From positions 1,426,001-1,490,000 of the forward strand of contig NZ_LT670817.1 in the NCBI RefSeq assembly GCF_900129425.1: a stretch of 64,000 nt of DNA. The letters are read 5' to 3'. Made by a program: the position numbers and the translations under genes. The notes beneath the pieces are model-generated. The model was not told where the DNA came from. It did not search any database and saw only the letters and a program-made list of their open reading frames with translations. Origin of the DNA: Bradyrhizobium erythrophlei (GTDB lineage Bacteria > Pseudomonadota > Alphaproteobacteria > Rhizobiales > Xanthobacteraceae). Positions 16,672-24,737 of this stretch are shown piece by piece (the stretch's first letter is position 1; each line of letters begins with the position of its first letter).

Positions 16672-17544
16672 ATGCCAGATTCAAAATCGCGTGCGCGGGT
16701 CGAGCGAATGCTCCGTGGCGATATGCGGCCTGATGATCTTACCCACCTGTTTTTGTACGCACGCGATCGGTGTGATGGCCGCGAGTCGGTTCAGGAAATC
16801 GGAGACTTTGTCGCACATCACGCCGAGCGCAATAAAGGAATTGTTACCGAATCGACTCGGGAGTGGTTTGCAATAGCCCGATTCAGCGCAGTCGTATTTA
16901 CCTTAGAGGGAACCAAACCTCTTGACCCCGAGAGATTACCCGCAGTGACGCCTTCCTTCTTGTCGGCCACGTTGCGGCGTATCGACAACAAGCAACTAAG
17001 GGCAATGAGCGGGCTATCTAGAGTGGCGGCTCGGAAAGCATTACCCGCTCTTTTAAGAATGTTACGCCAAAACGCGGACGGCACATATTCCGCCGGCCCG
17101 GTCTCGGGACAAAACGAAGTCGCACTGCTACGGGGACTTTCCTCTGTAATAATCGCGAAGGCTGCCTTTGACGGCGATAGGCTGTTTGCGGATTTTTCCG
17201 CAACACTAAAGAGCAATGCCCTGGTTATTAAGAGCGAGACCGACGCACTATCTAAACTCCAGCCGGTAATTGAACTTTTTGCAATCGCAGCGATGCATAA
17301 CTGCAGGATTCAGATGGATGACGGTTCGCAGATAGTTTTAAAAGCCGCTCCTTCTGATGCTGGGATTGACGTGAATGCCGCCATACCGACACACAAATTG
17401 AAGGACGGGGGCGAAATTTTCCTCTCGTCGTCGATTTTTAAATCAAAAATAAATCCAAAAGAATTTTGCGAGCCCAACCTACTGGAATCAAACTGGTCCG
17501 GAGAGATCGAATTGAGTTCATCTGGACGGTTGAGTCTACTCTAG
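16672..17544 (+). CDS. Orphan hypothetical protein of low GC content
   Basis: A 290-residue protein I do not recognise. The ATG at 16672 (MPDSKSRARVERMLRGDMRP) or a GTG three codons earlier starts it; no strong ribosome site is seen. It is soluble and mixed alpha/beta in appearance, with LTHLFLYARDRCDGRESVQE near the start, a basic helical part (LRAMSGLSRVAARKALPALL), and a polar C-terminus (EIFLSSSIFKSKINPKEFCE). Base composition is visibly lower in GC (roughly half by eye) and codon choice less biased than its neighbours, pointing to acquisition by transfer. Direct-repeat pieces flank it. Confidence 0.65.
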   Translation: MPDSKSRARVERMLRGDMRPDDLTHLFLYARDRCDGRESVQEIGDFVAHHAERNKGIVTESTREWFAIARFSAVVFTLEGTKPLDPERLPAVTPSFLSATLRRIDNKQLRAMSGLSRVAARKALPALLRMLRQNADGTYSAGPVSGQNEVALLRGLSSVIIAKAAFDGDRLFADFSATLKSNALVIKSETDALSKLQPVIELFAIAAMHNCRIQMDDGSQIVLKAAPSDAGIDVNAAIPTHKLKDGGEIFLSSSIFKSKINPKEFCEPNLLESNWSGEIELSSSGRLSLL

Positions 17545-17640
17545 CGCGTAGGATGGGTTGAACCCATTGCGAAATCCATCAGAATCAAAAACGGCAAATG
17601 ATGGGGTAGCGCTTCGCTCACCCATCCTTAACACGCTAAG
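17543..17640. repeat. Intergenic repeat, family I (gtaggatggg ... cccatcct)
   Basis: Starts inside the stop codon of the orphan gene with gcgcgtaggatgggttgaac and ends gcgcttcgctcacccatcct, giving long arms around a tolerant centre. Its left arm is duplicated at 16624. Members of this type (aggatgggt ... acccatcct) are familiar as dispersed repeats in Bradyrhizobium and Rhodopseudomonas. Confidence 0.65.
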
Positions 17641-17651
17641 TGTTTTGAAGC

Positions 17652-17775
17652 CGTCATTGCGAGCCAACGGGTCGGCGCGAAACGCCGCCCGATGACAGGT
17701 TCCGCGAAGCAATCCATCGTGCAGGTTTGCCAAAGCTGGATTGCTTCGTCGCTTTTGCTCCTCGCAATGACGAGA
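17652..17775. repeat. Intergenic repeat, family B (cgtcattgcgagccaacggg)
   Basis: Outer arms cgtcattgcgag / ctcgcaatgacg, inner arms gcgaagcaatccatc / gctggattgcttcgtc. Copies at 20461 and 47922 and a truncated start at about 410. It is followed immediately by a family C element. Confidence 0.8.
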
Positions 17776-17787
17776 AAGGGGAGCAAG

Positions 17788-17905
17788 CGTAGCCCGGATG
17801 AGCGAAGCGATATCCGGGTTTCATTTGCGTTGACCCCGCATATCGCGGAGCCTGTCATCGGGCGGCGCGCCTCGCGCCGACCCGTTGGCTCATGCGGGCT
17901 ACCGG
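17788..17905. repeat. Intergenic repeat, family C, long copy
   Basis: Begins cgtagcccggatgagcgaag and contains gcgatatccggg, then gggcggcgcgcctcgcgccg and ends near catgcgggcta. With the family I and B elements it fills the 384-bp convergent gap between the orphan gene and the PanE-family gene; I see no gene in that gap. Confidence 0.75.
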
Positions 17906-17928
17906 CGACGACCACAGCCGCCCCCCGC

Positions 17929-18852
17929 TCACCCCACCCCTCCCATCACATACGGCTTCAGCATCGCATAAATCATGCTGTGGGTCGGCGTGGGTATGCC
18001 GAGCTGGCGGCCGAGGTCGGCGACCTTGCCGCTGAGCCAGGGCACTTCCAGCCGGTTGCCTCGGTCGAGATCGAGCGCCATCGAGGCCTTCATGGCGGGC
18101 GGCGTATGGCCAGTGAAATCGAGAATCTTGTCGAGTGCGTCGGCGGGCAGGGCGACGCCTTTGGCGCGGCCGACGTCGATCACTTCCTGCCAGGCGGCGA
18201 GGAAAATCGGGCGCAGGTCGGAATCGTCGCGCAGCTTTCCGATCGGCTGGCGGGCCAGCGCCATGATGCCGGCGTTGCTGGCGAGCAGGATGAACTTCAT
18301 CCAGAGGTCGGTGAGGATCTGCTCGCTCAGAGTCGCGTCGAAGCCGGCCTTGAGGCACAGCGCGAGAAACTTCTCGGCCCGCTGGCTGCGCCGGCCGTCG
18401 AGTTCGCCGAAAATCATGCGCATGAAGGTGCCGACCTGCGTGATCACGCCGGGCGCGGTGATCGAGGCCGAGATCTGCGCCACGCCGCCCATCACGGCGC
18501 TCTTGCCGAGGATCGGGATCAGCCGCTCGGCGGCGTCGATGCCGTTCTGCAGCGGGATCACGGCGGTCTCAGTGCCGATCAGCGGCCTTATTCGCTCGCC
18601 CGCGCTTTCGACGTCCCACAGCTTCACGCAAAAGAGCACGATATCGACTTGGCCGATTTCGGCGGGATCGTCGCTGGCGCGGGTCGGCGTGAGATGAACG
18701 TCGCCGCGGGGGCCGTTGACTTTCAAGCCGGCGCTCTTCATCGCGGCGAGATGCGCGCCGCGCGCGAGGAAGGTGACGTCGGCTCCCGCCTGCGCCAACG
18801 CTGCACCAAATCCGCCGCCGACTCCGCCGGCGCCGATAACCGCGATCCGCAT
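17929..18852 (-). CDS. Ketopantoate reductase family protein (PanE/ApbA)
   Basis: A 307-residue NADP-dependent reductase. The ATG at 18850-18852 follows an aaggaga site; the longer in-frame start runs into a repeat. The N-terminal Rossmann motif is MRIAVIGAGGVGGGFGAALA, followed by VDIVLFCVKLWDVESA and VIPLQNGIDAAERL; the C-terminal helical domain contains KFILLASNAGIMALARQPIG, including the Lys and Asn common in PanE. It may reduce 2-dehydropantoate to pantoate for CoA synthesis, but PanE paralogues acting on other 2-keto acids are common and no pan genes are nearby. Confidence 0.85.
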   Translation of the reverse strand: MRIAVIGAGGVGGGFGAALAQAGADVTFLARGAHLAAMKSAGLKVNGPRGDVHLTPTRASDDPAEIGQVDIVLFCVKLWDVESAGERIRPLIGTETAVIPLQNGIDAAERLIPILGKSAVMGGVAQISASITAPGVITQVGTFMRMIFGELDGRRSQRAEKFLALCLKAGFDATLSEQILTDLWMKFILLASNAGIMALARQPIGKLRDDSDLRPIFLAAWQEVIDVGRAKGVALPADALDKILDFTGHTPPAMKASMALDLDRGNRLEVPWLSGKVADLGRQLGIPTPTHSMIYAMLKPYVMGGVG

Positions 18853-18867
18853 CAAATTCTCTCCTTG

Positions 18868-18965
18868 AAGCTCGTCATGCCCGGTCTTGTGCCGGGCATC
18901 CACGTCTTTGCCGTACCTTAGGCAAAAAAGGCGTGGATGGCCGGGACGAAGCCCGGCTATGACGA
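18868..18965. repeat. Intergenic repeat, family H (cgtcatgcccggtcttgtgc)
   Basis: Arms gctcgtcatgcccggtcttg ... ccgggcatccacgtctttgcc and ggcaaaaaaggcgtggatgg ... gcccggctatgacg form one long inverted repeat around gtacctta. It lies upstream of the PanE-family start. This is another commonly seen Bradyrhizobium repeat type. Confidence 0.75.
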
Positions 18966-19113
18966 AATTGGATTATTTTCCGGTGGTTGGAAAGAGGAGG
19001 CTGAAAATACCGGTTGCAATTCCGGTGCAAAGATTTTCCCGTTCGTAGTTGCGCCAACAAAATCTATAATCGTTGCGGCACGCCCAAAGGGGGCGTCCCG
19101 CCACGGGAGGCTG

Positions 19114-19917
19114 ATGCCGATGCCTTCGGGTCCGAAAGCGAAACTGCGCGCGCGGATCGCCTTCGTGTGCCTGTTCGTGGCCTTTGTCGGGCTTTCGATC
19201 GGGGCCTATTACGTCGGCGATCTCGGCAGGTTTCTGCCCGGCACGGCCGCGCGTGAAACTCATTCGGCATTGCGGGCCATCGGCGATCCCGGGCGGATCG
19301 ATGCGGCGTCCGGGCAGCATCCCGCCAATCCATTTCAGCAGCTGCTGGCCATGGCGACCAGGGCGGCCGATGACGCTGACACGGCCAGCGAAAAACTGTC
19401 CAGTGAAGTCGAGCGGCCGGCGATCCCGGGGGATATCAATCTGGGCACGGCGAGCCGGGCTGAGCTCGATACGCTTCGCGGCAATCTGAAAACCGCGGAA
19501 GCCAACGCCACCGCCTTCATGCCGCGCTACGCCGCGCTGCTCAAGACCGAGCGCGACACGGTCGAAAACGACGCCCGCGCGCTGCATGTGGAGCAAGCGA
19601 GCGCCGGCAAGCTTCTGGACCAACTCGATCGGCGGCAGGCGGAAATGACGGCTCTGATGGCCAGGCTGGTGTCGGCGCGCGCCGAGTTCTACGGCGCCTA
19701 CGAAAACTATGTCGCGGTGCTGGCCGGGGAGTTCGGCAACTACAAGGTGGTGGACGGTCAATTCATCTTCCCGTTTCAGCGCAGCGTCGACCGTTACAAT
19801 GTCGCGGGCCATGCCATGACGGTCGCGGCGAGAAGCGTCGCCGAACTGGAACAGGAAAGACAAAACCTCAAGCGGTCGCAGCAGGCGGCATGGCTGCGAT
19901 TCGTCAACGGCCAATGA
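19114..19917 (+). CDS. Membrane-anchored coiled-coil hypothetical protein
   Basis: A 267-residue protein with one N-terminal transmembrane segment (ARIAFVCLFVAFVGLSIGAY) and a long extracytoplasmic region. That region is Ala-, Glu- and Arg-rich with heptad-like stretches (ELDTLRGNLKTAEANATAFM, LDQLDRRQAEMTALMARLVS) and so is probably coiled coil. The ATG at 19114 or 19120 follows gggagg; the frame is open upstream into repeat sequence, which I exclude. I do not recognise the family. It is transcribed alone and faces no partner gene. Confidence 0.65.
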   Translation: MPMPSGPKAKLRARIAFVCLFVAFVGLSIGAYYVGDLGRFLPGTAARETHSALRAIGDPGRIDAASGQHPANPFQQLLAMATRAADDADTASEKLSSEVERPAIPGDINLGTASRAELDTLRGNLKTAEANATAFMPRYAALLKTERDTVENDARALHVEQASAGKLLDQLDRRQAEMTALMARLVSARAEFYGAYENYVAVLAGEFGNYKVVDGQFIFPFQRSVDRYNVAGHAMTVAARSVAELEQERQNLKRSQQAAWLRFVNGQ

Positions 19918-20035
19918 CGCGATGCCGGCGGGCCGGGGGTGCTGATTTGCCCGACGGGCGTGCTTGCCGATTTCGTGTCCAGCCCCTTTTGAAAAAATAT
20001 TTCTGATTTTCAGAAGGCCCAAATCAGTTGTATGT

Positions 20036-20402
20036 CTCTTGCGTCCTGTCCCACTCAGAGGGGCGGCTCGCGACGTCACGGACGCGGGGCGGGATGCGGT
20101 GGACGCGGCGGCGCGCTTGACGGGCGTGGCTTGCAGCGGACGGCGAAGACGTGTGGTCCTGACGCCCCGACGCTGGCGTCAAGTTTGCGGAGCGATCCGC
20201 GTAACGACGGTGGCAAGAAAGCCGATCACCGGGGAGAGCACGGTATAAGCCGTAAACCATTGCGTGCGGGAATGTCGGGTGATTTCCGATGGCTCGCTGT
20301 GAATACTCGTGTGCATACTTACTACCATAGCGCACACGAGGCTGCGGGTGCATCGGGCGCCCGGCATTCCCCACGCCCTCTGTTTTCAGGGCGGAGATTT
20401 TT
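20036..20402 (+). ncRNA. Candidate structured RNA / dispersed conserved element with its own terminator
   Basis: No convincing gene covers 19918-20939. Within it, about 370 bp contain several strong stem candidates (for example acggtataagccgt near 20248; caagtttgcggagcgatccg near 20180) and end in an intrinsic-terminator-like hairpin at 20374-20402. The overlapping short frames (reading NTRVHTYYHSAHEAAGASGA, RHSPRPLF) resemble translations that I remember recurring as unrelated hypothetical proteins in many Bradyrhizobium genomes, which is typical of a conserved non-coding element mis-called as genes. It is not RNase P, tmRNA, SRP or 6S RNA as far as I can tell. Boundaries and strand are inferred from the terminator. 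Confidence 0.4.
20374..20402 (+). terminator. Intrinsic terminator-like hairpin ending the candidate RNA
   Basis: Stem cgccct (20374-20379) and agggcg (20388-20393) around ctgttttc, then gagattttt. The T-run follows the stem within six bases on the plus strand. Confidence 0.6.
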
Positions 20403-20460
20403 GAGCAAACCTCGGGCGCACTGCGTCGCGAGATCGCGAAGGTGTGTCCGGATTTCACGG

Positions 20461-20582
20461 CCGTCATTGCGAGCCAACGGGTCGCGCGAACGCGCGCCCG
20501 ATGACAGGCTCCGCGAAGCAATCCACTCTTACTTTCTTTCTCGCTGATCAATGGATTGCTTCGCTGCGCTCCCAATGACGGT
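20461..20582. repeat. Intergenic repeat, family B
   Basis: cgtcattgcgagccaacggg ... gatgacaggctccgcgaagc / gattgcttcgctgcgctccc ... aatgacgg, the same design as 17652 and 47922. It directly follows the candidate RNA element. Confidence 0.8.
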
Positions 20583-20652
20583 CTTACAATTGCTTGCGCC
20601 TTGGCTGTTTGAAAAATTGAATCCGATATGGACGGTGCCCGCGCCAGGAGCT

Positions 20653-20808
20653 CTTCACCTCTCCCCTTGTGGGAGAGGTCGGATCGCATCGTCAGATGCG
20701 ATCCGGGTGAGGGGTTACGGTCTCACGATAGACCGTGACCCCTCACCCCAACCCTAGAGAGCGAGCTTCGCTCGTCTCGATCCCGCAAGGGGAGAGGGAG
20801 CTCACCGC
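20653..20808. repeat. Intergenic repeat, family E
   Basis: ttcacctctccccttgtggg ... gatccgggtgaggggttacg, mirrored by gtgacccctcaccccaaccc ... cccgcaaggggagaggg. The long arms make a large dyad. Copies of the type occur at 1768, 21206, 24738 and 58083. Confidence 0.8.
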
Positions 20809-20939
20809 CGATGCCGGGACACTGATGGTTCACTTCAAGTGCGTGGCGGCATCAATCATCGGTCGCGCCTTTGAGAAAGACAATTCGAGCGGCTACAATG
20901 GACTGTGCCGGGCCGGGTTATCACGGGAGAAAAAACTTC

Positions 20940-21203
20940 ATGATCGAAAAACGTCTAGACAATTCGCGGCGGAAGCTGATGTGCGCCATCGTTGGCGGCG
21001 CGTCGGCGGGGCTGTTGTTTCGGATTTCGCGGACCGAGGCCGCGGAAAAAATGACGCCGCAGCAGGCCGAATATCAGGGCACGCCGAACGGCATCTACAG
21101 CTGCGGCATGTGCACGCTGTTCGAGGCGCCGAATTCCTGCAAGGTGGTCGAGGGCGAGATCAGCCGCGACGGCTGGTGCAAGGCCTTTGCGATGGCGGAT
21201 TGA
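20940..21203 (+). CDS. High-potential iron-sulfur protein (HiPIP)
   Basis: An 87-residue exported electron carrier. The ATG at 20940 follows gggaga. The N-terminus has a twin-arginine-like signal (DNSRRKLMCAIVGGASAGLL), as expected for a protein exported with its [4Fe-4S] cluster. Four Cys at about 55, 58, 67 and 80 (YSCGMC, NSC, GWC) give the HiPIP ligand pattern. The mature protein is only about 50 residues, small for the family. It would carry electrons in the periplasm, for instance between the bc1 complex and an oxidase or reductase. It lies alone between two family E repeats. Confidence 0.88.
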   Translation: MIEKRLDNSRRKLMCAIVGGASAGLLFRISRTEAAEKMTPQQAEYQGTPNGIYSCGMCTLFEAPNSCKVVEGEISRDGWCKAFAMAD

Positions 21204-21205
21204 GT

Positions 21206-21382
21206 GTGCCCCTTACCCTCCCCTGGAGGGGGAGGGTCGACGCGACTGAAAGGAGCGGCGGGGTGGGGTGGCAGTCTATCGTTTCGAACGGTGCCCGAGT
21301 TGAGAGACTGTCACCCCACCCCGTCTCGCATCTTGCTTCGCGCGATGCGAGCCGACCCTCCCCCTCCAGGGGAGGGTAAGGC
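21206..21382. repeat. Intergenic repeat, family E, in a convergent gap
   Basis: cccttaccctcccctggagg ... and its mirror ccctccagggga...gggtaag form arms of about 25 bp, enclosing inner arms gcggggtggggtg / caccccaccccg. It spans almost the whole gap between the convergent HiPIP and ScfR-type genes, the position of a bidirectional terminator. Confidence 0.85.
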
Positions 21383-21395
21383 GCCATCACACCCC

Positions 21396-22841
21396 TCACA
21401 ACTCCCTCGCATTACTGAACGCGAACGACGACACCCGGCGCGTGTTCTCGTCGAGGATCAGGGTTCGCGTGATCGGCGGCTCGGCGCGCTGGCTGCAGTT
21501 TTCGCGTTCGCACAGACGGCAGTTGACGCCGATCGGCGTGCCCTCGGTTTTTTCCAGATCCATGCCGGTGGCGTAGATCAGTTTCGAGGCATGCCGGATT
21601 TCACACCCAAGCCCGATCGCGAAGCGCGGCTGCGGCTGCGGGTGCGGCGCCACCGGCCGGCGCACCATCTGCGCGATCGAGAAGTACCTCGCGCCGTCCG
21701 GCAGTTCGATGATCTGCTTGAGCAGCCGGTCCGGCGTGTCGAAGGTCGCGTGCACGTTCCACAGGGGACAGGTGCCGCCGAATTTCGAAAACGGAAAGGT
21801 GCCGGAGGAGAATCGCTTGGAGACGTTGCCGGCATTGTCGACGCGCAGCAGGAAGAACGGCACGCCGCGCGCGTTGGGCCGCTGCAGCGTTGTCAGGCGA
21901 TGGCAGACCTGCTCGAAACCGCTGTTGAAACGCTGCGCCAGTACGTGGACATCGTAGCTCAGCGCTTCGGCGGCGGCATGGAAGGCCTGGTAGGGCATCA
22001 TGACGGCGGCCGCGAAATAGTTCGCGAGCGTAATCCGGTAGAGCCGGCGCGGGGTTTCGTCGAGCGGGCCGGCGCGGCCGACGATCGCATCGAAAATTCC
22101 GCTGCATTCGGCAAGCCCGGTCTGGAAGCCGATCTGGAACGCGCGGCCGGGGCCATCGACCAGTTCCGAAATCAGGAGTTGCCGGCGATGGCGGTCGAAC
22201 CGCCGCAAGGTCTCGCGCATGACGTCGACCGGCATGATGCGGGTGACAACAGAATGCTTTTCGCGCAGGCGCGCGCCGAGTGCGGCGAACAATTCTTCGG
22301 ACGCCACATCCAGTTCGTCGCGCAGGGTTTCCGCCGCCTGTTCGAGTTCGGGGAAATAATTGCGGTTGGCCTCGATCAGGTCGCGGACACGCTCGACCGG
22401 ATTGGCCTCGAAGCGCGTGCCCTCGTCGCGGTCGGCCATTTGGGCTGCGACCAGGGTCTCGCCGCGGCGGGCCTCGGTATAGGCGGCGTACAGCCGCTGC
22501 AGCGAATGCGTCACGCCCGGGCACAATTCCGCAAGGTCGCGCAACTCCTGCTTCGGCAAATCGATCTGGCGGAACAGCGGATCGGAAAAGATCTCGTTCA
22601 GCTCGGCGAAAAACCGGTCCTCGTCGGCGGTGGCGAGGTCGCGCAGATCGAGGTCATAGGTTTCCGCCAGCCGCAGCAGGATCTGCGCCGTCACCGGCCG
22701 CTGGTTGCGCTCGATCAGGTTGATGTAGCTCGGGGAAATGCCGAGCCCTTCGGCGATCTGGGTCTGCGACAGCCCCAGTTGCTGGCGGATCCGCCGGAAC
22801 CGGGGGCCGACAAACAGTTTCTTGGCGGAATCACCGGCCAT
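21396..22841 (-). CDS. ScfR-type (short-chain fatty acyl / RamB-like) transcriptional regulator
   Basis: A 481-residue regulator with an N-terminal XRE helix-turn-helix (FRRIRQQLGLSQTQIAEGLG, ISPSYINLIERNQRPVTAQI), a central IrrE/ImmA-like peptidase-fold region (ITLANYFAAAVMMPYQAFHA, AEALSYDVHVLAQRFN) and a C-terminal DUF2083 domain with Cys cluster NCRLCERENC. The HEXXH Zn motif of ImmA is not preserved. Members such as RamB and PccR control glyoxylate-cycle or propionyl-CoA genes in response to acyl-CoA. The divergent aceA 284 bp away makes isocitrate lyase control the likely role. Its last 23 residues have a decayed twin at 1924-2000. Confidence 0.9.
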   Translation of the reverse strand: MAGDSAKKLFVGPRFRRIRQQLGLSQTQIAEGLGISPSYINLIERNQRPVTAQILLRLAETYDLDLRDLATADEDRFFAELNEIFSDPLFRQIDLPKQELRDLAELCPGVTHSLQRLYAAYTEARRGETLVAAQMADRDEGTRFEANPVERVRDLIEANRNYFPELEQAAETLRDELDVASEELFAALGARLREKHSVVTRIMPVDVMRETLRRFDRHRRQLLISELVDGPGRAFQIGFQTGLAECSGIFDAIVGRAGPLDETPRRLYRITLANYFAAAVMMPYQAFHAAAEALSYDVHVLAQRFNSGFEQVCHRLTTLQRPNARGVPFFLLRVDNAGNVSKRFSSGTFPFSKFGGTCPLWNVHATFDTPDRLLKQIIELPDGARYFSIAQMVRRPVAPHPQPQPRFAIGLGCEIRHASKLIYATGMDLEKTEGTPIGVNCRLCERENCSQRAEPPITRTLILDENTRRVSSFAFSNAREL

Positions 22842-22874
22842 GGGCAGCCTCCCTCATTTCCCACCGCCCCCACC

Positions 22875-22955
22875 GTCATTCCGGGGCGATGCGCAGCGTC
22901 GAACCCGGAATCTCGAGATTCCGGGTTCGTGCTTCGCACGACCCGGAATGACGGC
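22875..22955. repeat. Intergenic repeat, family A
   Basis: cgtcattccggggcgatgcg ... cggaatctcgagattccggg ... cccggaatgacgg, the cleanest copy of the family. It lies next to the ScfR-type gene start, inside the divergent ScfR/aceA control region. Confidence 0.85.
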
Positions 22956-22967
22956 AAAAGAGCATAT

Positions 22968-23013
22968 TTTGTGACAAACATTACAAAGTGACATCTATGA
23001 CATGTACGCATGT
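22968..23013. promoter_or_regulatory. Candidate operators in the ScfR/aceA divergent region
   Basis: Two dyads sit in an AT-rich stretch upstream of aceA: tttgtgacaaa (22968-22978, arms tttg/caaa) and acatgtacgcatgt (23000-23013, arms acatg/catgt). Between and around them are repeated gtgac/tgacat half-like pieces. The spacing (about 22 bp centre to centre after the first) suits adjacent binding by a dimeric regulator. The adjacent ScfR-type protein is the natural candidate; this is inferred. Confidence 0.4.
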
Positions 23014-23125
23014 TACATGACATCATCATTAGAAGGCAAGTCATCTATACGAATTGAGAAGTTTAGCGTTTAGCTCTCGACACGTTTCGCAATGCACTGT
23101 CACGAATGTCGATTGGAGAATTGAA

Positions 23126-24433
23126 ATGTCGCAGACCTTTGAACAGCTGGTTCCCGCGCCCGCCGGGCGTTTCGATGGCATCAGCCGTCCCTACAGCCCG
23201 GCCGAGGTAGAGAGGCTGCGCGGTTCCGTGCCGATCGCCTACACCCTGGCCGAAAAGGGCGCCAATCGGCTCTGGGAATCGCTGAAGAGCGAGCCCTTCG
23301 TCAATTCGCTCGGCGCCGTCACCGGCAACCAGGCGATGCAGCAGGCCCGCGCCGGCCTGCCGGCGATCTATCTGTCGGGCTGGCAGGTCGCCGCCGACGC
23401 CAATACCGCGGGCGCAATGTATCCCGACCAGAGCCTTTATCCGGCCAATGCCGGCCCCGAATTGTGCCGCCGCATCAACCGCACCTTCCAGCGTGCCGAC
23501 CAGATCGAGCACTCCGAAGGCGGTGCCAAGATCGACTGGTTCGTGCCCATCGTCGCCGACGCGGAAGCGGGCTTCGGCGGTCCGTTGAACTCGTTCGAGA
23601 TCATGAAGGCCTATATCGAGGCCGGAGCGGCCGGCGTGCACTTCGAGGACCAGCTCGCGTCCGAGAAGAAGTGCGGCCACATGGGCGGCAAGGTCCTGAT
23701 CCCGACCGCGGCGCATGAGCGCAATTTGATCGCGGCGCGTCTGGCCGCCGACGTCTGCGGCACGCCGACTTTTGTCCTGGCGCGCACCGATGCGGAGAGT
23801 GCAAAACTGATTACCGCCGATGTCGATGAGCGCGATCGCGAGTTCATCACCGGCGAGCGCACCGCGGAAGGTTTTTATCGGCTCAAGCCCGGCACGGGTC
23901 TCGCCCATTGCATCAAGCGCGGCATCGCGTTCGCGAAATATGCCGATCTGCTGTGGTGGGAGACCTCGACCCCGAACCTCGAGGAAGCAAAAGAGTTCGC
24001 CGAGGCCGTGCACAAGGTCTATCCCGGCAAGATGCTGGCCTACAATTGTTCGCCCTCGTTCAACTGGGAAGCCAATATCGACAAGGCGACCATCGCCAAA
24101 TTCCAGCGCGAAATCGGCGCGATGGGCTACAAGTTCCAGTTTGTCACGCTGGCGGGTTTCCACTCGCTCAACCACGGCATGTTCGAACTGGCGCGCGGCT
24201 ACAAGACCGAGGGCATGGCGGCCTACTCCCGCCTGCAGCAGGCCGAGTTCGCGTCCGAGAAGCACGGCTATTCGGCGACGCGCCACCAGCGCGAAGTCGG
24301 CACCGGCTATTTCGATCTGGTGTCCACCACCATCACCGGCGGCACCTCGTCGACCACCGCGCTGCACGATTCGACCGAAGCCGCGCAGTTCAAGAAGCAG
24401 GGTTCGGAAATCCACGTTCAGGCGGCTGAATAA
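23126..24433 (+). CDS. aceA: Isocitrate lyase
   Basis: A 435-residue enzyme splitting isocitrate into glyoxylate and succinate, the first step of the glyoxylate shunt used for growth on acetate and fatty acids. The ATG at 23126 follows ttggaga. Visible family motifs are YLSGWQVAADANTAGAMYPD, the metal/substrate region VADAEAGFGG, and KKCGHMGGKVL with catalytic Cys at residue 183. The length matches bacterial class I enzymes. It is followed 11 bp later by a DUF4170 gene with a strong ribosome site, and is divergent from its probable ScfR-type regulator. No malate synthase gene is in the window. Confidence 0.97.
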   Translation: MSQTFEQLVPAPAGRFDGISRPYSPAEVERLRGSVPIAYTLAEKGANRLWESLKSEPFVNSLGAVTGNQAMQQARAGLPAIYLSGWQVAADANTAGAMYPDQSLYPANAGPELCRRINRTFQRADQIEHSEGGAKIDWFVPIVADAEAGFGGPLNSFEIMKAYIEAGAAGVHFEDQLASEKKCGHMGGKVLIPTAAHERNLIAARLAADVCGTPTFVLARTDAESAKLITADVDERDREFITGERTAEGFYRLKPGTGLAHCIKRGIAFAKYADLLWWETSTPNLEEAKEFAEAVHKVYPGKMLAYNCSPSFNWEANIDKATIAKFQREIGAMGYKFQFVTLAGFHSLNHGMFELARGYKTEGMAAYSRLQQAEFASEKHGYSATRHQREVGTGYFDLVSTTITGGTSSTTALHDSTEAAQFKKQGSEIHVQAAE

Positions 24434-24444
24434 AGGAGGCTATC

Positions 24445-24654
24445 ATGACGAGCGGCAGCAATTTCTGGGTGATTGGCGGCGAGTTCGGTTCGATGAACTT
24501 CCACACGCTGGTGGAAGGCTCGGCCCAGGTTCAGGGCCCGTTCAAGACCCGCGCCGAGGCCGAGGACGCCTGGCGCAGGGTTTCGGAAGAGAACCGCCAT
24601 AAGGCCGGCGTGCGGTTTTCGATCGTCGAGGAGCCCAATCGCGTACCGGCCTGA
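24445..24654 (+). CDS. DUF4170 family small protein
   Basis: A 69-residue protein starting 11 bp after aceA behind a full aaaggagg site. The pattern NFWVIGGEFGSMNFHTLVEG, then GPFKTRAEAEDAWRRVSEEN and VRFSIV matches DUF4170, small alphaproteobacterial proteins of unknown function. Co-translation with aceA is likely, suggesting a role under conditions where the glyoxylate shunt is on; nothing more can be read from the sequence. Confidence 0.75.
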   Translation: MTSGSNFWVIGGEFGSMNFHTLVEGSAQVQGPFKTRAEAEDAWRRVSEENRHKAGVRFSIVEEPNRVPA

Positions 24655-24737
24655 GGTTTTCTCAGGTCCGACTGACGGCTAAGAAACGGCCCAAGGACGA
24701 CCGCGGTCCCATCCGGACATCCGGGTGGGGCCGCTTG

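Noticed and set aside
20024..20689. Several overlapping short frames on both strands in the 1-kb gap (20.0-20.7 kb)
   Set aside because: They change frame across repeats, lack ribosome sites and have the residue content expected of repeats and structured sequence; treated as a candidate RNA and repeats instead.
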